Source of the DNA: Stygiobacter sp043807765
GTDB lineage: Bacteria > Bacteroidota > Ignavibacteria > Ignavibacteriales > Melioribacteraceae
DNA: 64,000 nucleotides
Direction of reading: 5' to 3'
NCBI GenBank assembly: GCA_043807765.1
Contig: JAZDFQ010000098.1
Coordinates: 46,399-110,398, forward strand
Shown: positions 18,246 to 27,533 of the stretch, piece by piece
How positions within the stretch are numbered: the first letter of the stretch is position 1
Layout of the letters: each line of letters opens with the position of its first letter
The notes under the pieces: model-generated
Seen by the model: the letters and a program-made list of their open reading frames with translations, nothing else
Databases searched by the model: none
Told to the model about the DNA's origin: nothing
Made by a program: the position numbers and the translations under genes

Positions 18246-18285
18246 GACCCAATAAAGTATTTTAACAGTAACAAAATACTTATTC

Positions 18286-20121
18286 ATGCTAAATCTATAT
18301 ACAACAAGTCTGCGCAGCAAAATTATTCTGGGCTTTACGGTTATTTTGCTGATTATGTTTCTGGCAACTCTGTGGAGCATCTATAATTTTTACCGCTTTA
18401 ATGAATATATCAAGCAAACGATGCAAGACAACTATTCGGTTATTATCTATTCCGATAACATGAGTAAATCTTTGGATGAGCAAGTTGAAGCCGTAATTGT
18501 AATGTTTAACCAAGATTTTGCCAGAGGAGACAGCCTCTTTACAATTAGCACCGGAGAATTTTTTGATTGGCACCAAAAGACTAGAGAAGTTGCACTTTCC
18601 AATGAAGAGAAGAAAATTCTTGATGATATGCAAATTGAGCTGACTAAGTTCAAAGAAGAAAACATAAACACCCTTGATTATAAAATTTATTTGCGTGGAG
18701 AAGCGCCAAAAGTTAAAGTAGACCTTGGAAATTTAATTATGCAGCTTCAGTCTATTAAAGGAAAGTGTAATAGAATTCTGGAGCTGAACCATACGTCACT
18801 TGATGAATCGGTGCAAAATGTTAAAACGATAACTCAAACTGCTGCAATAACAATTCTATTTATTCTACTTGGGGCAATATTTATAAGCTTTGTTTTCGGA
18901 ACTAAATTCTCAAACTATATTGTCCGCCCGCTAACAAAACTAAGACAGTCGGTTTCTCACGTGGCCGAAGGAAATTTTAGTGAACGTATTGAGCTGGATG
19001 AAAATTCCGACGAGATAAACACACTTGCTGATGAATTTAATAAAATGAGCGAACGGCTTCAGATGTATGAACAGCTCAACCTAAATAAAATTTTGTATGA
19101 GAAAAGGAAGTCGGAACTGCTTATTGAAGGAATGAACGAGCCTGTTTTGATGGTTGACGAGAATTTCAAAATTCTTCTTTCGAACAAGGCTTTTAACGAA
19201 ATCTTTGGAGAGAAGGCAATAAAGAAAGTCGAAATAAAAAAGATATTAAAGAATGAACGAACTAAAGCCCGAAATAAAAACAACAGAGATTTTGCGATTA
19301 AGAAAGAAGAGATTATTAACTTAAAAGGTAGCGATGGCTCTCAGAGGTATTTTAATGTTGTGGCGGCTTCATTAGATATTTTAGAGAGCAAGACACAAGG
19401 GACAGTTTTTGTTTTCAACGATATAACTAAGTATCAAGAACTTGATAGAATGAAAAGCGAATTCATTGCTAAAGTTTCTCACGAGTTAAAGACGCCTCTT
19501 ACTTCGATGGGAATGGCTCTTGGGCTCTTTGAAGATGGTGTTGTTGGAGAAGTTAACGATAAGCAGAAAGATCTCATTGTCTCTATGAAAGAAGATTATG
19601 ATCGATTAAATAAGCTGGTCTATGAAATTTTAGAGCTTACAAAACTTGAAGCAAATATTGGCAGAATAAAATTTGAAGCTTTCGAAGCCTCAAAACTTGT
19701 TGAGTATGTTGCTAAAAAATTTTCCATCCATGCAAAAGAGAAAAATATAAATTTGGAAGTTGTAGACCAGAGTATGGGCTCTAAAATAAACGGTAATATT
19801 AACAACATGATTAGCGCCGTAGAAAATCTTGTTTCCAACTCGCTTCGTTTCACTCCAAACGGAGGAGAGATTAAAGTTGAATTCATCAAAAAAGAAGACG
19901 ATTTGTTTATTGAGATTTCCGATACGGGCATAGGAATTAGTCCGGCAAATCTAAAAATGGTGTTTGATAAATTTATTCAAATAGATGATTCGGCTCCGGG
20001 AAGTCTTGGTCTTGGACTTTCAATAGCAAAGGAAATTATCGAAATTCACAATGGAGAAATAAAAGCTTTCAGCGAACTTGGCAAAGGAAGTACATTTCAA
20101 ATTAAATTACCGGTAGCGTAG
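18286..20121 (+). CDS. membrane sensor histidine kinase (HAMP-PAS-HisKA-HATPase)
   Basis: A 611-residue kinase. TM1 (about 13-35) and TM2 (about 182-205) bracket a mostly helical periplasmic sensor region. Then come HAMP (about 206-262, VRPLTKLRQSVSHVAEGNFSERI) and PAS (about 272-385). HisKA carries the phospho-acceptor in KVSHELKTPLTS (His398). HATPase_c shows NLVSNSLRF (N box), DTGIGIS and GLGLGLSIAKEI. It ends with TAG immediately followed by the ATG of the sigma-54 response regulator, so the two form a two-component pair. No signal is readable, but the following TonB operon is a candidate target. Confidence 0.9.
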   Translation: MLNLYTTSLRSKIILGFTVILLIMFLATLWSIYNFYRFNEYIKQTMQDNYSVIIYSDNMSKSLDEQVEAVIVMFNQDFARGDSLFTISTGEFFDWHQKTREVALSNEEKKILDDMQIELTKFKEENINTLDYKIYLRGEAPKVKVDLGNLIMQLQSIKGKCNRILELNHTSLDESVQNVKTITQTAAITILFILLGAIFISFVFGTKFSNYIVRPLTKLRQSVSHVAEGNFSERIELDENSDEINTLADEFNKMSERLQMYEQLNLNKILYEKRKSELLIEGMNEPVLMVDENFKILLSNKAFNEIFGEKAIKKVEIKKILKNERTKARNKNNRDFAIKKEEIINLKGSDGSQRYFNVVAASLDILESKTQGTVFVFNDITKYQELDRMKSEFIAKVSHELKTPLTSMGMALGLFEDGVVGEVNDKQKDLIVSMKEDYDRLNKLVYEILELTKLEANIGRIKFEAFEASKLVEYVAKKFSIHAKEKNINLEVVDQSMGSKINGNINNMISAVENLVSNSLRFTPNGGEIKVEFIKKEDDLFIEISDTGIGISPANLKMVFDKFIQIDDSAPGSLGLGLSIAKEIIEIHNGEIKAFSELGKGSTFQIKLPVA

Positions 20122-21450
20122 ATGCATAGCAATAGAATTTTAGTAATAGATGATGAAATAAATATTCTTAAAACAATCGAGCTTTCACTTATTTCTCACG
20201 GCTACAACCCGGATGTTTTTTCAAATCCGGTTGATGGCGTTAACCGCACAAAAGAAGTTTACTTTGATGTCGCCTTTGTCGATCTTAAAATGCAGCCGAT
20301 GGATGGGATCTCAACACTCGTAGAAATAAAGAAAAATTCCCCGGACACAACAATAATACTAATGACTGCACACGGCTCTATTGAAAGTGCGGTTGAAGCA
20401 ATAAAAAAGGGTGCTCACGATTATATTACAAAACCATTCACCCATAAAGAGTTTCTTCATATTGTAGAAAAAGCTTTCGAATATCATCGTCTTTCTAAGC
20501 AAGCGAGAGGATTGGCAGATCAGTTAGAAGATTCTCTGCACAGCGAGTCCTTCATTACTGTAAATACAAAAACAAAACAAATATTAAAAACGGCTAAGGA
20601 AGTTGCCGATAGCGATATACCGATTCTGATTGAAGGAGAAAGCGGCACCGGAAAAGAGCTGCTGGCAAAATTCATTCACTCAAATTCTAATAGAAAGGAC
20701 AACCCGTTTATTGCAATAAATTGTTCGGCTATTCCGGAAAACCTCTTTGAAAGCGAATTGTTTGGGCATGTTAAAGGAGCTTTTACAACTGCTATTAAAG
20801 ATAGATTGGGCAGATTAGATTTGGCCGATGGCGGAACTTTGTTTTTGGATGAAGTCGCAGATATACCTAAGCAAATGCAAGTTAAGCTTCTACGCTTTTT
20901 GCAAAACATGGAGTTTGAAAGAGTAGGGGAAAGTATAACACGTAAAGTTGATGTAAGAATAATTAGTGCTACTAATAGAAAGGTTGAAAGTGATCTTGCA
21001 GAGGGAGTTATTAGGGAGGATTTCTATTATAGAATTGTTGGCGTTAGACTTTTAATCCCGGCTTTAAGGGAACGAAAAGATGATATAGAAGCGTTGCTAA
21101 GTCATTTCATTAGCAAACATGGAGCCGGAAGGAATATCTCTATAGCCGAGGAAACAAAAAAACTGTTACTTGATTATGATTGGCCGGGAAATGTTCGAGA
21201 ATTTGAAACCATGGTTAAGAGAATTCTTGTTTTTGCAAAGGAGGATACAGTTCAGCCGGAACATCTGCCACAAGAAATAAATAGCTTTAAGCCCCGGCAG
21301 ATAACCCAAAACGTTCAAAAGATAGATGAACTTGAAAGGCAGCATATAATAGATGTACTAAAAATGGCTCACACAACTAAAGAGGCTTCTAGAATATTGG
21401 GCATTTCTGAAACCACGCTATGGAGAAAGAGAAAACTTTATGGACTATAA
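20122..21450 (+). CDS. sigma-54-dependent response regulator (NtrC family)
   Basis: A 442-residue activator. The receiver domain (1-120) has the acidic pocket DDE and phospho-acceptor Asp54 (VAFVDLKMQP). The AAA+ domain (about 145-380) has Walker A GESGTGKE at about 172 and Walker B GTLFLDEVADI. The sigma-54-contact loop reads GAFTTA (219-224) instead of the near-universal GAFTGA. The C-terminal Fis-type HTH (about 398-442) is TTKEASRILGISETTLWRK. It is the output partner of the kinase directly upstream. Confidence 0.92.
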   Translation: MHSNRILVIDDEINILKTIELSLISHGYNPDVFSNPVDGVNRTKEVYFDVAFVDLKMQPMDGISTLVEIKKNSPDTTIILMTAHGSIESAVEAIKKGAHDYITKPFTHKEFLHIVEKAFEYHRLSKQARGLADQLEDSLHSESFITVNTKTKQILKTAKEVADSDIPILIEGESGTGKELLAKFIHSNSNRKDNPFIAINCSAIPENLFESELFGHVKGAFTTAIKDRLGRLDLADGGTLFLDEVADIPKQMQVKLLRFLQNMEFERVGESITRKVDVRIISATNRKVESDLAEGVIREDFYYRIVGVRLLIPALRERKDDIEALLSHFISKHGAGRNISIAEETKKLLLDYDWPGNVREFETMVKRILVFAKEDTVQPEHLPQEINSFKPRQITQNVQKIDELERQHIIDVLKMAHTTKEASRILGISETTLWRKRKLYGL

Positions 21451-21467
21451 TTTAACAAAGGCTTTCA

Positions 21468-21488
21468 AAATGAAATACTATTTCATTT
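21468..21488. promoter_or_regulatory. inverted repeat upstream of exbB
   Basis: A perfect 9-bp dyad AAATGAAAT / ATTTCATTT around ACT, 18 bases after the regulator's stop codon and 140 bases before exbB. It may be an operator or upstream activator site; it has no T-run for termination. Confidence 0.35.
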
Positions 21489-21568
21489 CATATTGAAAAA
21501 CTTGTTGCTTTATTGATCTCAAAAGTCCATTTTAACGCCTCAATTGCAGTTTCAATCGATAAAAAACC

Positions 21569-21585
21569 TTGGCACATTATTCACA
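21569..21585 (+). promoter_or_regulatory. possible sigma-54 (-24/-12) promoter of the TonB operon
   Basis: TTGGCACATTATTCACA matches the -24 element (TTGGCAC) and the spacing of the sigma-54 consensus. The -12 element is imperfect (TCAC for TTGC). It lies 43 bases before exbB and just after a gene for a sigma-54 activator, which is why it is listed. Confidence 0.3.
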
Positions 21586-21627
21586 TATAAATAACGGAAC
21601 ACATTAAATAATCAAGGAGTAATACAA

Positions 21628-22419
21628 ATGAAACAATCCGCTTTTGTTGTAACCCTCACTTTTGTTGCTATGATTAGCGCGTTTTTAATTTACGAATTCG
21701 TATTTGGTAACCCGGCAAACTTTGCTGATTTTGCTACTAAAGGTACGAAGCATGTTGCACTAGATGGTAACTTATTAGCGCTAGCATATATAGCCGGCCC
21801 TATAGTTGCTATGTTACTTGGTTTATCAATAATGGTAATTGCAGTAATTATTGAAAGAACACTTTCGCTAAAAAAAGCTGCTGGTAAACAAGCTATCCCA
21901 AAATTCTTCAAAGCAGTTATAGATCAAATTAGAAGCGGTAACATTAACGAAGCAGTGATTCTTTGCGATAAACAAAGAGGGTCAGTTGCTAACGTATTAA
22001 AATCAGCCTTAACAAGATATCAAGAAGTTACAGCAGCAGGCTCAACAATAGATAAAGAAAAACAATTAGTAGAAGTTGAGCGTGCAGTAGAAGAAACTTT
22101 GATGCTTGAAACCCCGCTTCTCGAAAAAAACTTAATTGCTCTTTCAACAATTTCTTCTATTGCAACAATGTTTGGTCTTTTAGGAACAGTAATTGGTATG
22201 ATTCGTTCTTTCAAAGCGCTTGCTGCCGGCGGTGCTCCGGATGCTATTGGTCTTGCAACTGGTATTTCAGAGGCGTTAGTTAATACAGCAGGCGGTCTTA
22301 TTGCTGCAATTATTGGTATAGTAGCATATAACTTTTTCGTAAATAAAGTAGATAACTTCACATTCCAAATTGACGAAGCTAAATACAATGTTATGCAATT
22401 ATTAAAAACAGCTAAGTGA
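21628..22419 (+). CDS. exbB: ExbB/TolQ/MotA proton-channel protein
   Basis: A 263-residue inner-membrane protein. It has an N-terminal helix (8-28), a second helix (about 48-72, YIAGPIVAMLLGLSIMVIAVIIERTL), then the signature channel helices NLIALSTISSIATMFGLLGTVIGMIRSF (about 170-197) and EALVNTAGGLIAAIIGIVAYNFF (about 212-235). With ExbD it forms the proton-driven motor that energises TonB. A good SD (AAGGAG) precedes the ATG. It is first in an exbB-exbD-exbD-tonB operon. Confidence 0.93.
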   Translation: MKQSAFVVTLTFVAMISAFLIYEFVFGNPANFADFATKGTKHVALDGNLLALAYIAGPIVAMLLGLSIMVIAVIIERTLSLKKAAGKQAIPKFFKAVIDQIRSGNINEAVILCDKQRGSVANVLKSALTRYQEVTAAGSTIDKEKQLVEVERAVEETLMLETPLLEKNLIALSTISSIATMFGLLGTVIGMIRSFKALAAGGAPDAIGLATGISEALVNTAGGLIAAIIGIVAYNFFVNKVDNFTFQIDEAKYNVMQLLKTAK

Positions 22420-22427
22420 GGTAATTA

Positions 22428-22901
22428 ATGCCGCACATTAAAAAGAAAAGAGTCTCAATTCGAATAGACATGACTCCGCTTGTGGATGTGGCGTTCTTGC
22501 TTTTAACATTTTTCATGCTTACAACTACATTTAAGCCGCCGGAAGATGTTGAAGTAGTAATACCAACCTCACATTCGGAAATTAAACTTCCGGAATCCAA
22601 TACTATGTTGGTTTATGTTGATAAAACCGGTGCCATTTTTATGGGCTTCGATTCCCAACCCATGATGGAAAAAATGTTTGGCACACAATACAAGTATAAA
22701 CAAGCGAGTCCGGTTAAAAAGGAAGATCTTGGTCAAAAATTAATGGATGCGAGAATGTCTAACTTAAAACTAAGAACAATTGTTAAGGCAGATGCTTCCG
22801 CTGAATATGGCGTAATCCAAGATATAATGAATATTCTGGATCAAGTTAAAATAACCAGATTCAATATGGTTACTAACTTTGAAATTGAAAAGAAAAGTTA
22901 A
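22428..22901 (+). CDS. exbD: ExbD/TolR biopolymer transport protein (first copy)
   Basis: 157 residues. The N-terminal helix carries the proton-carrying aspartate in MTPLVDVAFLLLTFFMLTTTF (Asp21). A periplasmic beta-domain follows (VVIPTSHSEIKLPESNTMLVYVDKTGAIFMG). It contains a longer internal insert (about 80-105) than the second copy. It partners ExbB. Confidence 0.93.
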   Translation: MPHIKKKRVSIRIDMTPLVDVAFLLLTFFMLTTTFKPPEDVEVVIPTSHSEIKLPESNTMLVYVDKTGAIFMGFDSQPMMEKMFGTQYKYKQASPVKKEDLGQKLMDARMSNLKLRTIVKADASAEYGVIQDIMNILDQVKITRFNMVTNFEIEKKS

Positions 22902-22915
22902 AATAGGAGATTAAT

Positions 22916-23416
22916 ATGTCCGGTGGCGCAGTTGCTGATAGCGGTGGTGCAAAACGGAAAAATAAGTATAGCAAACGTAAACCCAAAAAGAGAATCAATA
23001 TCGGTATTGATATGACTCCTTTGGTGGACGTTGCTTTTCTTTTGTTAACATTTTTTATGTTAACAACAGTTTTTCGCTTACCGCAGACGCTAGAAATAAA
23101 TCTTCCCCCAAAAGATGTGGATATCAAAGTTGGTGAATCTAACCTGCTTACAATTCGTGTTGATGATAACATGCAATTGTACTGGAACGTGGGATTTGAA
23201 GTGCCGCATAGAATTAAGTGGGAAGAAATGAATAAGTTCTTAAAAAACAAAAAAGCAGAAAACCCAAGATTTAACGTTCTTATCAAAATTGATAAGAAAG
23301 CAAAATATCATATCATGATTGATATTATTGACGAATTACGTTTAACACAGTTAGACCGTTATGCTCTGGCTCCGATGACGGATATTGATAAAAAAGAAAT
23401 GGCAAGAGCAATCTAA
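22916..23416 (+). CDS. exbD: ExbD/TolR biopolymer transport protein (second copy)
   Basis: 166 residues. A longer, very basic cytoplasmic tail (KRKNKYSKRKPKKR) precedes the same helix, MTPLVDVAFLLLTFFMLTTVF. The periplasmic part is KDVDIKVGESNLLTIRVDD. The helix is almost identical to that of the first copy at DNA and protein level, while the periplasmic domains differ. Two ExbD paralogues in tandem are typical of Bacteroidota-type TonB motors. Confidence 0.93.
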   Translation: MSGGAVADSGGAKRKNKYSKRKPKKRINIGIDMTPLVDVAFLLLTFFMLTTVFRLPQTLEINLPPKDVDIKVGESNLLTIRVDDNMQLYWNVGFEVPHRIKWEEMNKFLKNKKAENPRFNVLIKIDKKAKYHIMIDIIDELRLTQLDRYALAPMTDIDKKEMARAI

Positions 23417-23427
23417 GGAGATAAAAA

Positions 23428-24174
23428 ATGGCAGAATTAGCATTACAACAAACCAGCGTGTACGGAGCTTTTGAGTTAAAAAAGATCTATGCACGTAACT
23501 ATACAATTGGTGTGGCGCTCGCAATTTTTTTCCATCTCTTACTGATTGGTTCTTACTACTTATCCGAGTATCTCTCCCGTGAAGATGAAGGAGGAATTCC
23601 GGAAGTAAGGTTGAAGATCAATTATAGCGATCTTGGTCCGCCACCATCAATAGAAAACGTGGCTCCGCAAATTCAAGTTGCTGGCCCTGTAGCAGCCCCA
23701 ACAGTGGGTGTTCCTGTACCTGTTCCGGATGAAGAAGCTCCGCCGGAACAAGTAATAGCAACACAAACGGAAATGGCTCAACAACAGGCTCCTGCATTGG
23801 TGGAAGATCTCTCGGGCGGCGCGCAAATTACTCAGGATATTAAAATTGAAGAAGCACCTAAGGATGAAGAACCCGGCATGAATGATTTTACGGCTGTTGA
23901 AAAATTGCCGGAAATGGTTCGTGCGGTAACTCCCGAATATCCTGAAATTGCAAAACGTGCCGGTATTACCGGAAAAGTATTTGTAAAAGTATTGGTTGAT
24001 AAAACCGGTAAACCGAAAAAAGCTGTTGTAATTAAATCAGATTCAGAATTATTCAATCAGAATGCAATAGATGCGGCAATGAGAAGTGCGTTTACACCAG
24101 CTCTTCAAAATCAACATCCTATAGCAGTTTGGATTGTGCTTCCTTACAGATTTACTTTGGAAGGACAAAACTAA
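23428..24174 (+). CDS. tonB: TonB energy transducer
   Basis: 248 residues. A single N-terminal anchor (about 26-45, YTIGVALAIFFHLLLIGSYYLSEYL) is followed by a Pro/Glu/Gln-rich periplasmic spacer (about 65-150). The C-terminal TonB domain follows (about 165-248: VTPEYPEIAKRAGITGKVFVKVLVDKTGKPK ... AAMRSAFTPALQNQHPIAVWIVLPYRF). It transmits ExbBD motion to outer-membrane receptors. SD AAGGAG is visible. Confidence 0.93.
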   Translation: MAELALQQTSVYGAFELKKIYARNYTIGVALAIFFHLLLIGSYYLSEYLSREDEGGIPEVRLKINYSDLGPPPSIENVAPQIQVAGPVAAPTVGVPVPVPDEEAPPEQVIATQTEMAQQQAPALVEDLSGGAQITQDIKIEEAPKDEEPGMNDFTAVEKLPEMVRAVTPEYPEIAKRAGITGKVFVKVLVDKTGKPKKAVVIKSDSELFNQNAIDAAMRSAFTPALQNQHPIAVWIVLPYRFTLEGQN

Positions 24175-24175
24175 G

Positions 24176-24397
24176 ATGAATACGCAGAAACTGATGGTTT
24201 ACATTGGTTATACTGCGGGAGTCTTGTTTGTTATGTTGGGAATAGCAATAATGGTAACAAAGCTATTCCCAACAACTCTTTTTGCTAGTGAACAAGTTAA
24301 AATAATTTTTGGGGTTGTAATGATTCTTTACGGTTTATACCGGATTGTTATAATCACCCTAAAAAACCGCAGAGCTAATGAAGAAGAAACTGAATAG
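24176..24397 (+). CDS. small two-helix membrane protein in the TonB operon
   Basis: 73 residues starting at the ATG one base after the tonB stop. It has two helices (about 7-28 and 41-60, KIIFGVVMILYGLYRIVIITL) and an acidic tail NEEETE. Its end overlaps the start of the following lipoprotein gene by 20 bases. No family name is recognised. The position between tonB and the PstS-like gene suggests an accessory role in the same envelope machinery. Confidence 0.75.
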   Translation: MNTQKLMVYIGYTAGVLFVMLGIAIMVTKLFPTTLFASEQVKIIFGVVMILYGLYRIVIITLKNRRANEEETE

Positions 24398-25259
24398 TCT
24401 TTTCGTATTATCAACGATCCTGTTGGTATTATCTATTTCGGGCTGTGGTCCAGAGCCAAGAGAAACCGCAACTAAAGGTTCAATTAAGTGTTATGCCGAT
24501 GAATCTCTATACTCAATGGTTGTTGAACAACGGGATACTTTCGTTTCAATTTATTCGGCTACTAAGATAGAAGTTGAAAAAGTAAAAGCGCGTGAAGGAA
24601 TTGTAAAAATTTTGAATGGAGAAATCCAGATGTTTGTTAGTTCACGCGGTCTTACAGAGGATGAAAGTAAGTTTGTTGAAAAGACTAAATCTGAGGTTAA
24701 GGTAATTAAAATTTGCTACGATGGTCTTACAGTGATTGTTGATACAAATCACTCCTTAACTAGAATGACTACTACTCAGTTGAAACAACTTTTAGTCGGT
24801 GAGAGTAAACAATATAAAGTTTTTATTCCGGATCAGAATTCCGGAATTTTTGAAAATTTGAAAGTAGAACTGCTAGAGAACAAAAAGCCAAGCGGTGCGT
24901 TTATAGTTAAGAATGAAAAAGACGTTGTTAAAAGTGTAGTTGAAAATAAAAATTCGATTGGTGTTGTTGGATTGAACATTGCGAGAGAATCTAATGGAAT
25001 AAAGATTTTAAGAATTGGAACAGATGAAAGATCGATAACCGGCGGCGAATACATCGAACCGGTAGCCGGGTATCTATCGAATGGAGAATATCCACTAATT
25101 AGAGAATGTTACATATTTTTAAATGAAATTGGAATTGGTCTTGGATCTGGTTTTGCAACATTTATGACTAGCACACCGGGTCAAAAAATTGTTCTAGCAC
25201 ACGATCTCGGTCCGGCCACAGTTCCAATAAGGTACAATAAGATGACGAGGTTAAAATGA
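24378..25259 (+). CDS. PstS-like substrate-binding lipoprotein
   Basis: 293 residues with lipobox SISGC (Cys23). The body is a type-2 periplasmic binding fold as in phosphate-binding PstS: GSIKCYADESL, then MFVSSRGLTEDE (usual S-R-x-L/M motif), then ICYDGLTVIVDTNHSL, then TRMTTTQLKQLL, ending EIGIGLGSGFATFMTSTPGQKIV. No PstABC transporter genes lie nearby, so a role in the TonB operon rather than in ABC transport is likely. The stop overlaps the next ATG (ATGA, 25256-25259). Confidence 0.82.
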   Translation: MKKKLNSLFVLSTILLVLSISGCGPEPRETATKGSIKCYADESLYSMVVEQRDTFVSIYSATKIEVEKVKAREGIVKILNGEIQMFVSSRGLTEDESKFVEKTKSEVKVIKICYDGLTVIVDTNHSLTRMTTTQLKQLLVGESKQYKVFIPDQNSGIFENLKVELLENKKPSGAFIVKNEKDVVKSVVENKNSIGVVGLNIARESNGIKILRIGTDERSITGGEYIEPVAGYLSNGEYPLIRECYIFLNEIGIGLGSGFATFMTSTPGQKIVLAHDLGPATVPIRYNKMTRLK

Positions 25260-26683
25260 AGCGAATTACACTCTTCCTAATGGTTGTTTTTTTAGCAGTA
25301 AATGTTTTTGCGCAAGATAAAGCTGCTACTGCTCAAAAAGCTTTTGATAAGAAAGACTACAAAACAGCGTTTACACTTGCTAAAGAATTGCTGGATGCCG
25401 AGGATGGAGCCGGCTCTAATAGGCTGTTCATCCAACTTAGAGAAGTAAATTATGAACCAAGGTTGGTGTATGAATATTTGGGTGATACTTATGAAAAAAT
25501 GGGAGTTGCTGAGCTTGCTATATCAAACTTTGAAGAAGCTGAAAAACTCGATTCGCTTAACATTGACCTCAAGTTTAAAAACGCCAAGCTAATGGTTAAG
25601 CAAAAAAAATATACCGATGCAATAAACAAGTATCTAAAGATTATTGCCATTGACCCCAACAATGCTGCGGCATACCTCGAAGCGGCTACAATTATGTATC
25701 AAGCAAAGCGTTTTGCAGATGCCGCGTTGTTGTACGAAAAATATTTGGATCAGAATCAAACCAAAGACGCTTACTTAAAAATTACCCGTGCTCTTTTGGA
25801 AATAAGGAATTATGAGAAAGTGTTTAACTTTGGTTCCGCCGGTATTGAAAAGTATCCTGAAGAGATTCAGTTGAAAAAGAACACTGCAATTGCAGCATAT
25901 GCAACTCAGAAATATGCTGAAGCGGCTAAGTATTATTCGCAAGTTCCGGATTCTATGTTGAGCACAAATGAATTAGAAAATACAGCCAGAGCATTTCAGA
26001 TGGTTAAAGACGATGCCAACTCAATGAAATATTTTGAGAAGGTGGTTAAAGCGGATTCATCACGCTCAAGTATTTATATGGAATTAGCCAACGGATTTTT
26101 TAGAGATAAAAAGTTTGATGAAGCCGCCAAATATTATGAAGCAAAAGCAAAAGCTGATTCTACGAATGAGACAGCGTGGAGATATTTAGGGTTCTCTCAC
26201 TACCAATTCAGAGAAAACGCTGATTCTGTTGCTGCCAACCCAAACTTCAAGAAGAATCAATTGGAGAAAGCAAGAGTTGCATTGCTACGCTCAATAGCTT
26301 TAAACGATACAAACTTTACAAACAGAAATTTCTTAATTCAAATATATACAGCTTTGGATTCATCCCAAGCATCATTGGATCAACACAAAGAAATGTTGAA
26401 TCTCATCGGAAATAAAGAAGCACAATATAAAGACCAGTACATAGCCTCTAACTCCGCTCTAGGATATAATGCTTACGATAGAAAAGCTTATGCAACCGCT
26501 ATTCCATATTATTTAAGATTACTGAAGTACAGATCGGATATGTCCACTTTGAAAATATTGATGTCTTGCTATTTGCAAACTGGTAATAATGAAGAAGCGA
26601 TTAACTTTGCAAGACGAATTTTGAGAATTGATCCAAACGATAAAGATGCTAAAAAAGTATTAAGGGCATTAAGCGCAGATTAA
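25256..26683 (+). CDS. exported tetratricopeptide-repeat protein
   Basis: 475 residues with a signal peptide (1-19, ending NVFAQ). TPR helices run from about residue 25 to the end; clear units include YEYLGDTYEKMGVAELAISNFEEAEKLD, AAYLEAATIMYQAKRFADAALLYEKYL and LKILMSCYLQTGNNEEAINFARRILRIDPND. It is probably a periplasmic scaffold. It is coupled to the PstS-like gene, and this gene order after tonB is recurrent in Bacteroidota. Confidence 0.85.
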   Translation: MKRITLFLMVVFLAVNVFAQDKAATAQKAFDKKDYKTAFTLAKELLDAEDGAGSNRLFIQLREVNYEPRLVYEYLGDTYEKMGVAELAISNFEEAEKLDSLNIDLKFKNAKLMVKQKKYTDAINKYLKIIAIDPNNAAAYLEAATIMYQAKRFADAALLYEKYLDQNQTKDAYLKITRALLEIRNYEKVFNFGSAGIEKYPEEIQLKKNTAIAAYATQKYAEAAKYYSQVPDSMLSTNELENTARAFQMVKDDANSMKYFEKVVKADSSRSSIYMELANGFFRDKKFDEAAKYYEAKAKADSTNETAWRYLGFSHYQFRENADSVAANPNFKKNQLEKARVALLRSIALNDTNFTNRNFLIQIYTALDSSQASLDQHKEMLNLIGNKEAQYKDQYIASNSALGYNAYDRKAYATAIPYYLRLLKYRSDMSTLKILMSCYLQTGNNEEAINFARRILRIDPNDKDAKKVLRALSAD

Positions 26684-26709
26684 CAGCAGAAAATTATTCT
26701 ATAATCTAA

Positions 26710-27288
26710 ATGAAAGAAAAAATGATAGATACAAGCGATTTTCACTTTAACCCATGGCATCACGTAAGTTTTGGTAATAGTGTTCCAAGTGTTGTAAATG
26801 CGATTATTGAAATTCCCAAAGGTTCACAAGCAAAATATGAGTTGGATAAAGAAAGCGGTCTGCTAAAGCTGGACCGCGTTCTTTTCTCTTCGGTATTTTA
26901 TCCGGCTAACTACGGGTTCATTCCAAGAACACTAAGCGATGATGGCGATCCGCTTGATATCCTTGTGATGTGTTCGGTTGATGTTGATCCTCTTTGCATA
27001 ATTGAAGCGAAAGTAATTGGTGTTATGGAAATGGTTGATAATATGGAGAAAGACGAAAAGATCATTGCCGTTGCAAAGAATGATATTTCCGTTAATCACA
27101 TGGATGATTTACACGATCTACCTCCCCATACAACTGTTCAGCTGCAAAGATTTTTTGAAGATTATAAAAAGCTGGAACACAAAAATGTAGTAGTAGAAAA
27201 GATAGTTGGTAAAGAAGAAGCTTTTAAAATTGTTAACGAATCAATTGAACGCTACGCTCAAAAGTACATTGTAGAAGAATATAAATGA
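26710..27288 (+). CDS. ppa: inorganic pyrophosphatase
   Basis: 192 residues of a family I soluble pyrophosphatase, hydrolysing PPi to two phosphates. Active-site motifs are present: EIPKGSQAKYELDKESG, FYPANYGFIPRTLSDDGDPLDILV (the DxDPxD metal site), and IAVAKND. The C-terminal FFEDYKKLEHKNVVVEK is also typical. The stop overlaps the start of a 48-codon ORF (ATGA, 27285-27288). Confidence 0.93.
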   Translation: MKEKMIDTSDFHFNPWHHVSFGNSVPSVVNAIIEIPKGSQAKYELDKESGLLKLDRVLFSSVFYPANYGFIPRTLSDDGDPLDILVMCSVDVDPLCIIEAKVIGVMEMVDNMEKDEKIIAVAKNDISVNHMDDLHDLPPHTTVQLQRFFEDYKKLEHKNVVVEKIVGKEEAFKIVNESIERYAQKYIVEEYK

Positions 27289-27431
27289 GTGTTTCTATCG
27301 AAACAGAACCTGAGGGGATTAAGATGAAAAGAAAAACCGCGCAAATGAATTATTTGTCGTTCATAATATTTCTTATTGCGGGCACAATGCTTTTCGGGAT
27401 GGCATATTATTTGTTTTTAATATTCTCATAA
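27285..27431 (+). CDS. 48-residue single-pass membrane protein
   Basis: A short ORF: MSVSIETEPEGIKMKRKTAQ, then one hydrophobic helix (about 22-47, NYLSFIIFLIAGTMLFGMAY). The basic segment KMKRK before the helix predicts N-in orientation. Its ATG overlaps the pyrophosphatase stop codon. Real translation is likely from the coupling and the clean helix, but unproven. It sits 103 bases upstream of the OadG-like gene. Confidence 0.55.
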   Translation: MSVSIETEPEGIKMKRKTAQMNYLSFIIFLIAGTMLFGMAYYLFLIFS

Positions 27432-27533
27432 AATCAATTTATCTTAGTTATTAGTTGATTTAAGCAATTATCTGTTGTTGCTATTCGTAAGAGTAAGAAT
27501 AGTGGATGATTAATTGTTAATCATGAGAAAAGT

